Source: an uncultured Bacilli bacterium (GTDB lineage Bacteria; Bacillota_I; Bacilli_A; RF39; UBA660). From it: a DNA stretch of 64,000 nucleotides. The stretch lies in assembly GCA_958413985.1 (NCBI GenBank), contig CATYVZ010000008.1, positions 7,879-71,878 on the forward strand, in the 5' to 3' direction. Positions 1-7,683 of the stretch are shown piece after piece. Made by a program: the position numbers and the translations under genes. The notes under the pieces are model-generated. The model was given only the letters and a program-made list of their open reading frames with translations. It made no database searches and was not told the DNA's origin. Position 1 is the first letter of the stretch; every line of letters begins with the position of its first letter.

Positions 1-36
1 ATGGTCATGTGGGTTCGATTCCCACCACAAGCACCA
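1..36 (+). tRNA. 3' end of a tRNA gene (partial)
   Basis: The window opens inside a tRNA. The T arm is clear: a 5-bp stem GTGGG (9-13) and CCCAC (21-25) around loop TTCGATT, followed by acceptor strand CACAAGC (26-32), discriminator A and encoded CCA (34-36). The anticodon lies before the window, so the isotype cannot be read. A terminator follows directly. Confidence 0.8.
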
Positions 37-59
37 GATTGATACCAAACTCGAACTTT
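32..59 (+). repeat. Repeat copy A at tRNA 3' end
   Basis: This stretch, from CACCAGATTGAT to the terminator left arm, is the tRNA-linked copy of a repeat found again at 3353 and 4097. It differs from the others by a few bases in the middle (ACCAA for TGTT). Being attached to a real tRNA end makes it a candidate integration site for mobile DNA. Confidence 0.55.
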
Positions 60-76
60 TATGGTTCGAGTTTTAA
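49..76 (+). terminator. tRNA terminator
   Basis: ACTCGAAC (49-56) pairs with GTTCGAGT (65-72) and is followed by a T run. The same sequence family recurs at 3369-3397 and, with a decayed right arm, at 4113. Confidence 0.8.
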
Positions 77-254
77 AATACCAAAAAAGAGTCCGTTTTT
101 TATATAACGTTATTAATAATCTTCAAAAAATATATTTGATTTAATTATAGAAGTTCAAAAATGGAAAGTTAATAAATAATTAAATATAGCAAATTATAAG
201 AAAAATTGTGAGAATTGGTGTATAATAAAAGATAAACAAATTGGAGGTATGCTA

Positions 255-665
255 ATGAATGAAGATAAAAGATTATATTTACAGTTAATACAAAATATTA
301 TTGATAGAATGGCTGATAATTCTTTTAAAGTAAAAGGATGGGCAATTGGAGTTATGTTAGCCATATTTTCTTTTGCTAGTAATCAGGGGGATAAGAGATG
401 TATTTTATTTACCGTTGTTCCATTATTTGTATTATGGTTTCTAGATACTTATTATTTGCAATTAGAAAGAAAGTACAGATTATTCTATAATATAAAAAGA
501 AATTTGAAAAATGATGAAAACTTGTATGATATGAATTACAATAATATTAAAATTGAAATGGAGGAAACAAACAAAATTTGTTTTATAAGATGTATGTTTT
601 CATTAACAGAAGTTTTATTTTATATAACTTGCATTGCTACAAGTGTAGTAGTTTATTTGATTTAG
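255..665 (+). CDS. Small multi-span membrane protein paired with TIR-like protein
   Basis: 136-aa protein with probable membrane segments at about 28-44, 49-65 and 115-134 and a charged central stretch. I start it at ATG 255: GGAGG at 243-247 is seven bases upstream, whereas ATG 249 would be almost inside the ribosome site. The N-terminal pattern (an IQNII..RM..NSF..KGW block before the first membrane segment) recalls small membrane proteins commonly found next to TIR-like genes. It ends 10 bp before the TIR-like gene, so the two are surely one operon. A membrane-effector role in an antiphage pair is inference; no enzymatic motif is visible. Confidence 0.8.
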   Translation: MNEDKRLYLQLIQNIIDRMADNSFKVKGWAIGVMLAIFSFASNQGDKRCILFTVVPLFVLWFLDTYYLQLERKYRLFYNIKRNLKNDENLYDMNYNNIKIEMEETNKICFIRCMFSLTEVLFYITCIATSVVVYLI

Positions 666-675
666 GAGGCAATAT

Positions 676-1269
676 ATGTCAAGGAAAGTATTTATTTCAT
701 TTAGATATAGTGATGGAAACAAGTATAAGGAACTTTTAACTGAAATATTTGATAAGAATAATGATGTTATTAATTGTTCTGAAAATATAGATAGATCGAT
801 GATGTCGGAAGCTACAATAAAAAAATACTTATATGATAAGTTGAAAAATACCAGTGTTACTATTGTTCTTTTAACACCGGAAGCGATTAATTATAGAAAA
901 GATTGGTATGGAAATATTAATGATTGGATTTATGATGAAGTTAGATATTCATTAGAAGATCGTGAAAATAATAGATGTAATGGTTTAATCGCAGTATATA
1001 CTCCTGAAGTTAAAGATATATTAGTAAGTAAATCTTCTAGTGGCTCAACTATTATAAATGACTTTAATAATTTAGTTAGAAAAAATATGTTTAATATTTT
1101 CTCGGCATATAAAAATAATAAAGAAGAAGGTTATTATAATGCTAATTTGGATCACTATTGTTCATTAGTATCTTGGGATGATTTTATTGAAAATTTCAAT
1201 ATGTATATTGAAATTGCCGAGAAAAAGAGAGAAGAAAAATACAAGTATGATGTACATAAAAAAATGTAA
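676..1269 (+). CDS. TIR-like (DUF1863/ThsB-type) domain protein
   Basis: 197 aa. The opening KVFISFRYSDG is the first strand and loop of the TIR/MTH538-like fold, followed by VTIVLLTPEAI (strand D region) and WIYDEVRYSLED, whose Trp84/Glu88 helix resembles the conserved W...E helix of ThsB-type TIR proteins. GGAGG at 665-669 overlaps the stop of the upstream gene and sets the start. In Thoeris, ThsB-type TIR proteins make a nucleotide signal on infection; here the partner is a small membrane protein and not ThsA, so a signal that triggers a membrane effector is a plausible but unproven model. Confidence 0.8.
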   Translation: MSRKVFISFRYSDGNKYKELLTEIFDKNNDVINCSENIDRSMMSEATIKKYLYDKLKNTSVTIVLLTPEAINYRKDWYGNINDWIYDEVRYSLEDRENNRCNGLIAVYTPEVKDILVSKSSSGSTIINDFNNLVRKNMFNIFSAYKNNKEEGYYNANLDHYCSLVSWDDFIENFNMYIEIAEKKREEKYKYDVHKKM

Positions 1270-1480
1270 TAAGTAGATTTTAATTATGGTAAATTGCATA
1301 TCCAAAAATGCCCAGAAACTGTCCAAAAGTGATATAAAAAGTGTTCTAATTCCTTGGACACTATGATAAGATTGGTACTAAGTGAGAAGCAAAAATTGGC
1401 TTTTAGAGCTAATTTGAAAGCTGATTACTTATGATCACAGATTGCGGAACTTGAACTTTTTATTTGAGATTAAAATATAA

Positions 1481-1513
1481 AAGATATCAGATTGATTTTT
1501 CTGATATCTTTTG
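1481..1513 (+). terminator. Terminator downstream of the TIR operon
   Basis: AAGATATCAG (1481-1490) pairs perfectly with CTGATATCTT (1501-1510), followed by TT. It lies about 210 bp after the TIR-like gene. Confidence 0.7.
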
Positions 1514-1525
1514 TCATTTTAGAAA

Positions 1526-1560
1526 CACACTTGCATATTGACATAATCAATAAGCGTGTG
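1526..1560 (-). terminator. Terminator of the lipoprotein gene
   Basis: Read on the - strand, CACACGC...TTATTGA pairs with TCAATA...GTGTG with small interruptions and is followed by TTT. It sits just past the stop of the - strand lipoprotein gene. Confidence 0.5.
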
Positions 1561-1575
1561 CAATAGAAAAATTCT

Positions 1576-2115
1576 TTATTTTATTGTTGCTAATATTTCC
1601 TCTATTTTATTAAACTCATTTGTGTAAAAGGTAATTCCAAAATCATATGTTGTATAATTATCATAATTTCCCAATTCATTTTTTTGATACCTATAAAAAG
1701 TTAAAAAAATTTTGATATTTTCAGGAGATAATGCATCAGATTGTTTGTCCTCTTTTTTACTTAATTTTGAAACCAGTTTTCGTACTATTTTTTTTGCTTC
1801 TTCAATATTTTCCTCTCTTGTATAAATTTCTCTTTTTGTTTCAATTCGATCTATTAATATAGTAGCTGAACTAGATAAATATTGTGCTAATAGTGAATCA
1901 TCAATATAAATACTATCCTCTGTTATTCCTTCAAGGCAATCTTGAACAAAATCTTTATAATCATTAGTTTCAACAACTTTATTTTCTTCAATGTTTTCAT
2001 TTTCATTCTGATTATTTACAGAAGATTTATATTCTTCTTTAGTACTATTATCACTACAACCAGTAATTAAAAATAATGCAAACATTATTATTAATATTGT
2101 ACTTGACTTTTTCAT
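1576..2115 (-). CDS. Lipoprotein of unknown function
   Basis: 179 aa. It has a typical lipoprotein signal: MKKSS, a hydrophobic core of about 12 residues and the lipobox LITGC (Cys20), then a low-complexity Asn/Glu-rich linker to about residue 50. The rest is charged and probably helical, with no family I recognise. It faces against the flanking genes and stands alone, so its role on the cell surface cannot be inferred. Its location between a defence-like pair and a DUF3800 gene suggests accessory cargo. Confidence 0.75.
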   Translation of the reverse strand: MKKSSTILIIMFALFLITGCSDNSTKEEYKSSVNNQNENENIEENKVVETNDYKDFVQDCLEGITEDSIYIDDSLLAQYLSSSATILIDRIETKREIYTREENIEEAKKIVRKLVSKLSKKEDKQSDALSPENIKIFLTFYRYQKNELGNYDNYTTYDFGITFYTNEFNKIEEILATIK

Positions 2116-2285
2116 TTAAAATATCACTCAACTATCTTAACATTTTAATTATAACATAATTTTTTAATTTTTGAAATTTAAAAAATAGAAAACTTGGACA
2201 ATAAAATAGAAAACTGGACAATAAACTATGCTTTTATTTACTTATATGATATAATAAAAAACAAGACTTAAAAGTAGGTGTTAAT

Positions 2286-3017
2286 ATGAGCGAGCAAAAA
2301 CAAGTTATTTATATATTTATGGATGATTCTGGTAAAATGTCACATGCCGATAAATGTTGTTCATATGGTGGTGTATATTTTAAAAATCGTTCTGATAGGG
2401 ATAATTTTAAACGACATTATATGGATATAATAAATAGTAATAAATGTAGGTTTTGTGATTATGATAGTGATTCTTGTTCTAAAAATTGTCCAGAAATAAA
2501 ATCAAATAACACTAACACAAAATTTAGAAGAAGAATTGTTAATTTAATTAGAAATAGTGAATATGCTAACTCATTTGCTACTACTATTTATAACAGGGAT
2601 ATTCCACTAGAAGTTTTAAATGTAAAACATTCTCGTGGAAGAAGAACTGATTATTATCAAAAAAGAATAATAAAAGAAATTGTAAAAAAACTTATTATTG
2701 ATAAAGTTATTGACCCTAATAAACATCTAACCCTAATTATTAGAATAGATGAAAGTCCACAAGCAACTAATGGAAAATACAATTTGGAAGAAAGTATAAT
2801 TGAAGAATTATTATATGGAATTACAAATTATGATTATGGTTGTACTTTTCCTCCAATCTTGTTTGGGGGATTAAAAGTAGATTTAAAATATGTTGATTCT
2901 AAAATTACTCCACTAGTTCAAGCATCTGATTTTTTTGTTGGGTATGTTAACTCTACATTGTTGTGGAAACCTAAAAGAGAAATGCTAGATTTTGTAGATG
3001 TTCAATTGTTTTTTTAA
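2286..3017 (+). CDS. DUF3800 family protein
   Basis: 243 aa. The start YIFMDDSGKMS...YGGV matches the acidic first strand of DUF3800 (usually F.DESG), and YVDSKITPLVQASDFFVGYV near residues 200-220 is the characteristic C-terminal acidic motif with a conserved Asp in QASD. The family is thought to have an RNase H-like fold and is linked to mobile DNA and structured RNAs; its activity is not established. A Cys-rich insert (CRFCDYDSDSCSKNC, about 58-72) could bind a metal and is not a general family feature as far as I recall. A hairpin and a structured region follow at 3039-3150. Confidence 0.85.
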   Translation: MSEQKQVIYIFMDDSGKMSHADKCCSYGGVYFKNRSDRDNFKRHYMDIINSNKCRFCDYDSDSCSKNCPEIKSNNTNTKFRRRIVNLIRNSEYANSFATTIYNRDIPLEVLNVKHSRGRRTDYYQKRIIKEIVKKLIIDKVIDPNKHLTLIIRIDESPQATNGKYNLEESIIEELLYGITNYDYGCTFPPILFGGLKVDLKYVDSKITPLVQASDFFVGYVNSTLLWKPKREMLDFVDVQLFF

Positions 3018-3038
3018 CATTAACAAATTATATAAGAA

Positions 3039-3150
3039 AAAAGAACTAGCTATGCTAGTTCTTTCCAATTAAGGCGACGCACCACAAGTACGCTTAAACT
3101 TTCGTTCGCAACTTAATTGTACACCAGTCGAGGTAAATCCCTCCGGTAAT
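3039..3150 (+). ncRNA. Structured RNA next to DUF3800 (candidate DUF3800-associated RNA)
   Basis: Right after the DUF3800 gene there is a string of helices. AAAGAACTAGC (3040-3050) pairs with GCTAGTTCTTT (3054-3064). CAATTAAG (3066-3073) pairs perfectly with CTTAATTG (3112-3119) and is extended inward by GCGA (3074-3077) with TCGC (3106-3109). GAGG (3130-3133) pairs with CCTC (3140-3143). The segment is less AT-rich than its surroundings. Bioinformatic surveys have described several RNA motifs (DUF3800-I and others) beside DUF3800 genes; I cannot say which, if any, this is. The first hairpin may simply be the gene's terminator. Confidence 0.5.
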
Positions 3151-3151
3151 A

Positions 3152-3191
3152 CAATACTATCACAATTGAATTGAAATGTCAAATAGTATTG
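3152..3191. repeat. 9-bp inverted repeat
   Basis: CAATACTAT (3152-3160) is the exact inverted complement of ATAGTATTG (3183-3191), with a 22-nt spacer. It may be the last helix of the RNA just upstream, or a protein site. No T run follows. Confidence 0.4.
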
Positions 3192-3352
3192 CATTAATAT
3201 TATATGTATAAAATTAAAAATAATGTAAGTTAAAACATCTATACTTTAAGAGTATTTATAAAATTATAAAAATATGTTATACTATAACTAGTTAATGATT
3301 ATTACTTACTATTTATTTTGCCTAAAAAGTTGTTGTACTTCTTCCTTTAGGG

Positions 3353-3397
3353 CACCAGATTGATTGTTACTCGAACTTTGTAAAAGTTCGAGTTTTT
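3353..3397 (+). repeat. Repeat copy B with intact terminator
   Basis: CACCAGATTGATTGTTACTC and the next seven bases are identical to copy C at 4097. Copy B keeps a full hairpin, ACTCGAACTTT pairing with AAAGTTCGAGT (3369-3379 with 3383-3393 approximately) and a T run. It looks like a tRNA CCA end plus terminator without the rest of the tRNA. Confidence 0.65.
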
Positions 3398-3461
3398 AAG
3401 TATAATATAAAGGAAAAAGAAAAGTTATAGTGTATAATATTATTAGGAGGCACTAAAAATT

Positions 3462-4032
3462 ATGGATAATAAATTAGCCCTTTTTGAAGAAAAAGAAATT
3501 AGAAAAACTTGGGAAGAAAATAAATGGTATTTTAGCATAGTAGATGTGGTATATGCACTTACAGATTCCAAAGATCCAAAGCAATATATAAAAAAAGTTG
3601 AAATTTAGAGATTATGAGTTGCAAAATAACTGGGGTACAATTTGTACCCTGCTTGGAATGCCAACTAAAGATGGTAAAATGAGAAAAATACAAATGAGTG
3701 ATACAGAAGGAATATTAAGAATTATTCAATCAATTCCATCTCCTAAAGCAGAACCTTTTAAAAGATGGCTTGCTAGAGTTGGTAGTGAAAGAATAGAAGA
3801 AATTAATAATCCTGAACTTGCTCTTACGAATTTAGGTGAAGCAACCGCAGTAGAATTTCACAAAAAGAATAATAGTCAAGGATTAGAAGAATTAAAAAAA
3901 GATATGAACAAGGCAGGTAAAGTATTAAATAAAGCCAAACAAGAAATTGAAAATGAATTAGAAAGACCTGTTGTCACCTCGGAAAATTATATTGAATTAA
4001 CGCAAAAAGAAGAATTATTAGATATAAAATAA
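3462..4032 (+). pseudogene. Broken BRO/DinD-type protein gene (frameshift and internal deletion)
   Basis: ATG 3462 (AGGAGG at 3445-3450) opens a frame reading MDNKLALFEEKEIRKTWEEN...VVDVVYAL-like BRO-N sequence and stops at TAG after 48 codons. The same protein continues in another frame from about 3598 with NNWGTICTLLGM, DTEGILRIIQSIPSPKAEPF and GSERIEEINNPELA. That points to a one-base loss near the A run at 3588-3597. After NPELA it jumps directly to LTNLGEATAVEFHKK, where relatives I know have some 60-70 more residues, so there is also an internal deletion. BRO/DinD proteins are damage-inducible or phage antirepressor-like. It is decayed mobile-element cargo. Confidence 0.8.
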
Positions 4033-4096
4033 GAAAAACATGGTATACTTGTTATAGAAATTAACCTTAATAAAGATTTCCAGACGTCGCCTAAGA

Positions 4097-4123
4097 CACC
4101 AGATTGATTGTTACTCGAACTTT
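4097..4123 (+). repeat. Repeat copy C
   Basis: 27 bases identical to copy B (3353-3379), starting CACCAGATTGATTGTTACTC. The terminator right arm is degraded here (only AGAGTTT). Copies B and C bracket the broken BRO-type gene as direct repeats about 740 bp apart. Confidence 0.65.
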
Positions 4124-4258
4124 TAGAGTTTAAGTAATAAATGCTAACTAGAAATAGTTAATTTCAGACTGTTGACAAATAGGTAAAAATAATACCTATT
4201 TGTCTTTTATTATGAAATTTTATAGATAAATACAATAATACTTAATATATTTTATATA

Positions 4259-4561
4259 TTAAGCATAATGATGTAATGAGAATTTTTTCAGATTCATACA
4301 CGCAAAAAGAAGGGTTAACTCTCGGTGGACCCTTTCTTTTGTTCTAAAGTATGTATTCCTTAATCCATACTTCATTTTCCCATCTGCAAAAACTCGCTCT
4401 ATATGTTGAGGTCTTTGCCCATATATTTCTTTTACATCTAACTGATGCCTATAATCATTTACCATTTCTTTATATCCTTCCCACACATGTCTTAATATTT
4501 GTTTATTTTTGCTTTTTGTACATTGCTCTTTAAATGGACATTTTGAACAATTAGATTTAGG
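4259..4561 (-). pseudogene. IS1182-family transposase, C-terminal fragment
   Basis: On the - strand an open frame from about 4561 reads NCSKCPFKEQCTKSKNKQ (the Cys cluster of IS1182-type transposases) and then IYGQRPQHIERVFADGKMKYGLRNT...LLFACMNLKKF, the family's C-terminal block containing the last catalytic Glu of the DDE triad. Nearly all of the N-terminal catalytic region is missing: a stop precedes 4561. The element is inactive. The perfect inverted repeat at 4554-4583 touches its truncated end. Confidence 0.85.
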
Positions 4562-4583
4562 TCATAAAAACTTGACCTAAATC
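4554..4583. repeat. 11-bp perfect inverted repeat at IS fragment edge
   Basis: GATTTAGGTCA (4554-4564) and TGACCTAAATC (4573-4583) are exact inverted complements with an 8-bp spacer. They lie exactly where the transposase frame breaks, so a deletion or snap-back event may have produced them. There is no T run for a terminator. Confidence 0.55.
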
Positions 4584-4712
4584 CATTTTACAAAAGAGAG
4601 CTTACGAAAACTACAAGATAAGATGAGAACACTTTGTATTGAATCATTTAACAAAGAATATAATCTAATTAACTCTTTAAAGATAAAGAAAAAAGGTAGA
4701 AATATGAAGTGA
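4581..4712 (+). pseudogene. Possible C-terminal gene remnant
   Basis: An open + frame of about 43 codons without a good start reads IHFTKESLRKLQDKMRTL... and ends GRNMK, TGA at about 4710-4712. The composition looks protein-like (a Lys-rich helical C terminus), but I recognise no family. It may be the tail of a gene lost with the IS rearrangement. Confidence 0.3.
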
Positions 4713-4718
4713 TATTAT

Positions 4719-4757
4719 AAAAGTAGACAACTACAAAAAAGGTAGAAGTCTACTTTT
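4719..4757 (-). terminator. Terminator of XRE regulator gene
   Basis: AAAAGTAGAC (4719-4728) and GTCTACTTTT (4748-4757) are exact complements. Read on the - strand the hairpin ends in TTTTAT, 20 bp past the regulator stop. Confidence 0.7.
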
Positions 4758-4779
4758 ACTTGACTAGTTCAAATATGGT

Positions 4780-5079
4780 CTAACATTTTTTACTATAAAG
4801 AGTTTCGATCATTTTGTTAATTGTGTCTTTATCCGATTCACACAAAGAATAATATTTAGAAATAATATTATTTTCATCAACTAAACCTTCAACGCTTGTT
4901 CCTAATGCCTCTGCAATTTTAAAAGCAACGGGAAGTGATGGTGTTCTTGTGCTAGTTTCATAATAAGTAATACTTTGTTGTGAAACTCCTACCATAATAC
5001 TAAGTTTAACTTGTGTTATGTTTTTCTTTTCTCTTAGTTTTTGCATACTAGTAAAGTCTAATTTATCTTTCTTTGACAT
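4780..5079 (-). CDS. XRE-family HTH transcriptional regulator
   Basis: 99 aa from ATG 5079; GAGGTGG lies just upstream, and a GTG nine bases earlier falls within that ribosome site. Residues about 8-65 form the helix-turn-helix: LREKKNITQVKLSIMVGVSQQSITYYETSTRTPSLPVAFKIAEALGTSVEGL, a near-canonical Cro/C1 domain. A short acidic tail follows. It is transcribed away from the membrane-protein gene at 5192, and the roughly 110-bp gap between them is the natural place for an operator it may control. Such regulators are common in mobile elements. Confidence 0.9.
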   Translation of the reverse strand: MSKKDKLDFTSMQKLREKKNITQVKLSIMVGVSQQSITYYETSTRTPSLPVAFKIAEALGTSVEGLVDENNIISKYYSLCESDKDTINKMIETLYSKKC

Positions 5080-5191
5080 AAATACCACCTCTAGTTTTAT
5101 TATCCTTTAAATTTGGCAACAAAACTTTTACTAAAAGTGGTAATTTAGGTATGAATTTTTGAAGTTTTATGATATAATTATTTTTGAAAGT

Positions 5192-6325
5192 ATGGTATTT
5201 GTGAAAAAAAAGATTATGTTAATTGGAATAGGAATAGGTTTAATTTTTGTTTCAAGTATATTATTAAGTTTGATTATGACTGATTCTGATTTAGCAATCC
5301 GAATTTCAATGGGGATAGGTATTGCATATTTTATACTATTAACAATAATTTCATATATTAAAAATATTTCTAAATATATTAAAACAGGAGAAATACCTAA
5401 TACATCAAGTTTGGCAATATGGTCTATTGCTTTATTAGGTCATGCTAGTGGAAAAGGATTTGGAACTTCGTTAACATTATTGCGAGGTGCACAAGCTGCA
5501 ACAAATGAATTTTCTAATACTAGCAAAAAATTAGGAATGGTAGTTTATACTTTAATAAATATAGCATTGTGGAGTTTTCTTTGCTTTATAAGTTACTTCT
5601 TTGTATTTGGTGAAACCAATTCATCTATTGTTACAGATATTTTACTTTACATTATAACTATAAGTTTATTTTTAGCTATTATCATAATACTTATAGTTGG
5701 AATAAAAGTTATTTCATATAAGAAAGAATCAGCAAAAGAAAGTTTATCAAGACATATGGGAGAATTGCAAGAGAAAAATCCTTTACAATTTAGTTTTAAA
5801 TCATTTATTCTTCACTATGGTATTGTTTATGTTATATTAGCAGTTTTAGGAATAATAGCAACTATTTTTATGGTATGGTGTGTTAGTCAAGGTTTTAATG
5901 TACAAGAATTTATGACAGTAATTTTTGGAGAAACTTTAGGGTTAATTTTTGTATTCATTTGTGGCTTATTATTCTTATATGTTTTAGTAGGAATACCTGT
6001 TGTTCTGTTAGTTGTAATTCAAAATTTGCAACTTCAAACTATTATTTTTAATCCATTAGAAATTAAGATGATTACTAAGAATGGCTATGATGGGTATGGA
6101 ACTTACGAAAAAGTTGAAAAGAACTATTTTGTAAATGAGATAGAATCTTATTCAATAACTAATAGATGGTTTATAATAAATGGGCAAATAGAATCTGTTA
6201 TTCACAAAACTGTAAATAACTCAACAAAAGAAAAAAATAAGACACTAAATAAATTAAAGATTCCTCGCGTTTTCAACAACGAAAATATTTTCATAGAATA
6301 TTTAGAAAAATCTTTGAAAAAATAG
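5192..6325 (+). CDS. Polytopic membrane protein, unknown
   Basis: About 377 aa. It has six or so hydrophobic spans (roughly residues 8-30, 36-55, 110-135, 140-165, 205-235 and 245-285) and a soluble C-terminal domain of about 90 residues ending in Lys-rich sequence. The start is uncertain: a TATAAT-like -10 sits at 5173-5178, so I prefer ATG 5192 over the TTG at 5159, but no strong ribosome site marks it; ATG 5216 is another option. It is divergent from the XRE regulator, which may control it. No family is recognised. Confidence 0.65.
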   Translation: MVFVKKKIMLIGIGIGLIFVSSILLSLIMTDSDLAIRISMGIGIAYFILLTIISYIKNISKYIKTGEIPNTSSLAIWSIALLGHASGKGFGTSLTLLRGAQAATNEFSNTSKKLGMVVYTLINIALWSFLCFISYFFVFGETNSSIVTDILLYIITISLFLAIIIILIVGIKVISYKKESAKESLSRHMGELQEKNPLQFSFKSFILHYGIVYVILAVLGIIATIFMVWCVSQGFNVQEFMTVIFGETLGLIFVFICGLLFLYVLVGIPVVLLVVIQNLQLQTIIFNPLEIKMITKNGYDGYGTYEKVEKNYFVNEIESYSITNRWFIINGQIESVIHKTVNNSTKEKNKTLNKLKIPRVFNNENIFIEYLEKSLKK

Positions 6326-6449
6326 AAAAATATAATGTATTTAGAGATCGATCCTAATTTCAATCGTCCTTGTGTAAAAGTTGTAGATTACTACGACACT
6401 CATACCATAAAAAATTAGTCGAACTAATCGACTTTAAATAAAGAAAGGG

Positions 6450-6875
6450 TTAATTTTTGTTAAACCTTATTTTCATGTTTTTGCTTAAAGTATAAGTGTT
6501 TTTTTCAACCTTATTTTCTTTTTGTAATTCGTTAATATTCAAATAAAAATTGACTTTAGCGTTATCATCTAATTTTCCTTTTTCTTCTTCATATACTTTT
6601 GCCATAGAAAGTGCGATAAATTTGGCCTTTTCTTCAGGTGAAATAGGAAATGGTAATTCTAAAGAACAAAAACAAATATAAGTCATTTTACCTAGCATTT
6701 TAATATCATTTGAAATAAATTGATTATTTTCATAAATTAAACAATATTCTTTTTTAGTAAGCTCTAAATATACTATCAAATCTTGGTTTCTTTCAAACCA
6801 ATCAGCAAGAGGTTGATAGTAATTAATAATTTTTTCTAAATATTCGTAATTACTAAAGTTTTTATCTAATTTCAT
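6450..6875 (-). CDS. Hypothetical protein
   Basis: 141 aa starting MKLDKNFSNYEYLEK; ATG 6875 follows GGATGGGATG, while ATG 6887 lies within that stretch. It is soluble, rich in Tyr, Lys and Glu, with a central ELPFPISPEEKAKFIALSMA segment. No signal peptide, membrane span or known motif is visible. It lies convergent to the membrane-protein gene; a small hairpin (AGTCGA 6417-6422 with TCGACT 6428-6433) separates them. Confidence 0.6.
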   Translation of the reverse strand: MKLDKNFSNYEYLEKIINYYQPLADWFERNQDLIVYLELTKKEYCLIYENNQFISNDIKMLGKMTYICFCSLELPFPISPEEKAKFIALSMAKVYEEEKGKLDDNAKVNFYLNINELQKENKVEKNTYTLSKNMKIRFNKN

Positions 6876-7080
6876 AAAACATCCCATCCATTATCAATAT
6901 TATACTATATTATTTTAAAGAAAAACAATAATTTCATAAGTTGTCTTAAGTATTAACAAAATAGAGCAATATGAAGTATTAAATTATTTAAAAAATATGA
7001 ATCAAAAATCTTTAATTGTGTTTTTATTCTAAAATTAAAAATTATCTAATATAATTAACTGGAGTTATGTAAATTCATAG

Positions 7081-7109
7081 TTGTCAAAAAAAACATTAAA
7101 TGATATAAT
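7081..7109 (+). promoter_or_regulatory. Sigma-A type promoter for 7134 gene
   Basis: TTGTCA (7081-7086) and TATAAT (7104-7109) are separated by 17 bp. The -10 has the extended TGA before it. Confidence 0.75.
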
Positions 7110-7133
7110 TACATATGAAAGGAGTAGGTAGGG

Positions 7134-7562
7134 ATGTATAGATATAATCAAATTTCAAGTTCTTTTTCTGGATATGCTGTTTGGAGTATAGTCGCATTAA
7201 TTTTAGCAGTTATTGGAGGAATATTAGCTTATTTTCTATTTGTTAAAGGTAATTTAAAATTAAATGATAAACTAAAGAAATTAAAAAATCTTTTAGACTT
7301 CAAAGTTATGCTAATTGAGCCAATTTTAAAAATTCTTTACTTAATTAGTACAATTTTTGTAATTTTAATTTCATTTAACCTTATCTCAGTTAATTTTATA
7401 TCTTTCCTTTTAACTTTAATTTTAGGCCCAGTAGTTATTAGAATTGCTTATGAAGGAATGCTAATTTTAGTTATGATTTGGAAAAACACAAAATCTATAA
7501 GCGAAAATACCTCTAATAGTAAAGCAAAAAATTCAAAAAGTTCAGAAAACGAAAAAAACTAG
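7134..7562 (+). CDS. Small membrane protein, DUF4282-like
   Basis: 142 aa with three probable membrane spans (about 14-37, 58-80, 84-110) and a polar Ser/Asn/Lys-rich tail. The block VVIRIAYEGMLILVMIWKNT resembles the C-terminal motif of DUF4282 proteins (R..YE....l..I..N), a family of small membrane proteins without known function. AAAGGAG at 7118-7124 precedes the ATG at 7134. It has its own promoter and terminator, so it is a single-gene unit. Confidence 0.7.
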   Translation: MYRYNQISSSFSGYAVWSIVALILAVIGGILAYFLFVKGNLKLNDKLKKLKNLLDFKVMLIEPILKILYLISTIFVILISFNLISVNFISFLLTLILGPVVIRIAYEGMLILVMIWKNTKSISENTSNSKAKNSKSSENEKN

Positions 7563-7577
7563 CAATAGTTTTTTTAA
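7553..7577 (+). terminator. Terminator overlapping the stop codon
   Basis: AAAAACTA (7554-7561) and TAGTTTTT (7566-7573) pair around GCAA and are followed by more T. The hairpin contains the TAG stop of the upstream gene. Confidence 0.7.
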
Positions 7578-7683
7578 TATCTAAACATTTATTGACATGA
7601 CAAAGATTTTTTAATATAAAAACCACCCAACTTATTATTTTTTGTGATATACTAATATTGTTAAGTTCCAAGGAGGAAGTAAG

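Larger units (their letters stand above)
1270..1575. other. Intergenic region between convergent genes
   Basis: No coding sequence is supported here. It holds two terminators (1481-1513, 1526-1560) and, at 1430-1470, a stretch vaguely like the 32/3353/4097 repeat (AGATTG followed by TTGAACTTTTTA). TGTCCAA-type inverted bases occur near 1319 and 1356, but I could not build an IS from them. Confidence 0.5.

Noticed and set aside
1319..2226. Possible IS ends (TGTCCAA near 1319, TTGGACAATAAA near 2192)
   Set aside because: The inverted bases are short and no transposase lies between them, only a lipoprotein on the - strand. Coincidence is as likely.
32..4123. CRISPR array
   Set aside because: The repeats are three copies hundreds to thousands of bases apart with genes between; no regular spacers and no cas genes.
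4351..4533. 60-codon + strand frame
   Set aside because: It is antisense to the IS1182 transposase remnant, whose protein similarity is clear.
6335..6418. 27-codon + frame starting MYLEIDPNFNRP
   Set aside because: It looks faintly protein-like and may be a gene tail, but it has no ribosome site or recognised family, so I do not annotate it.
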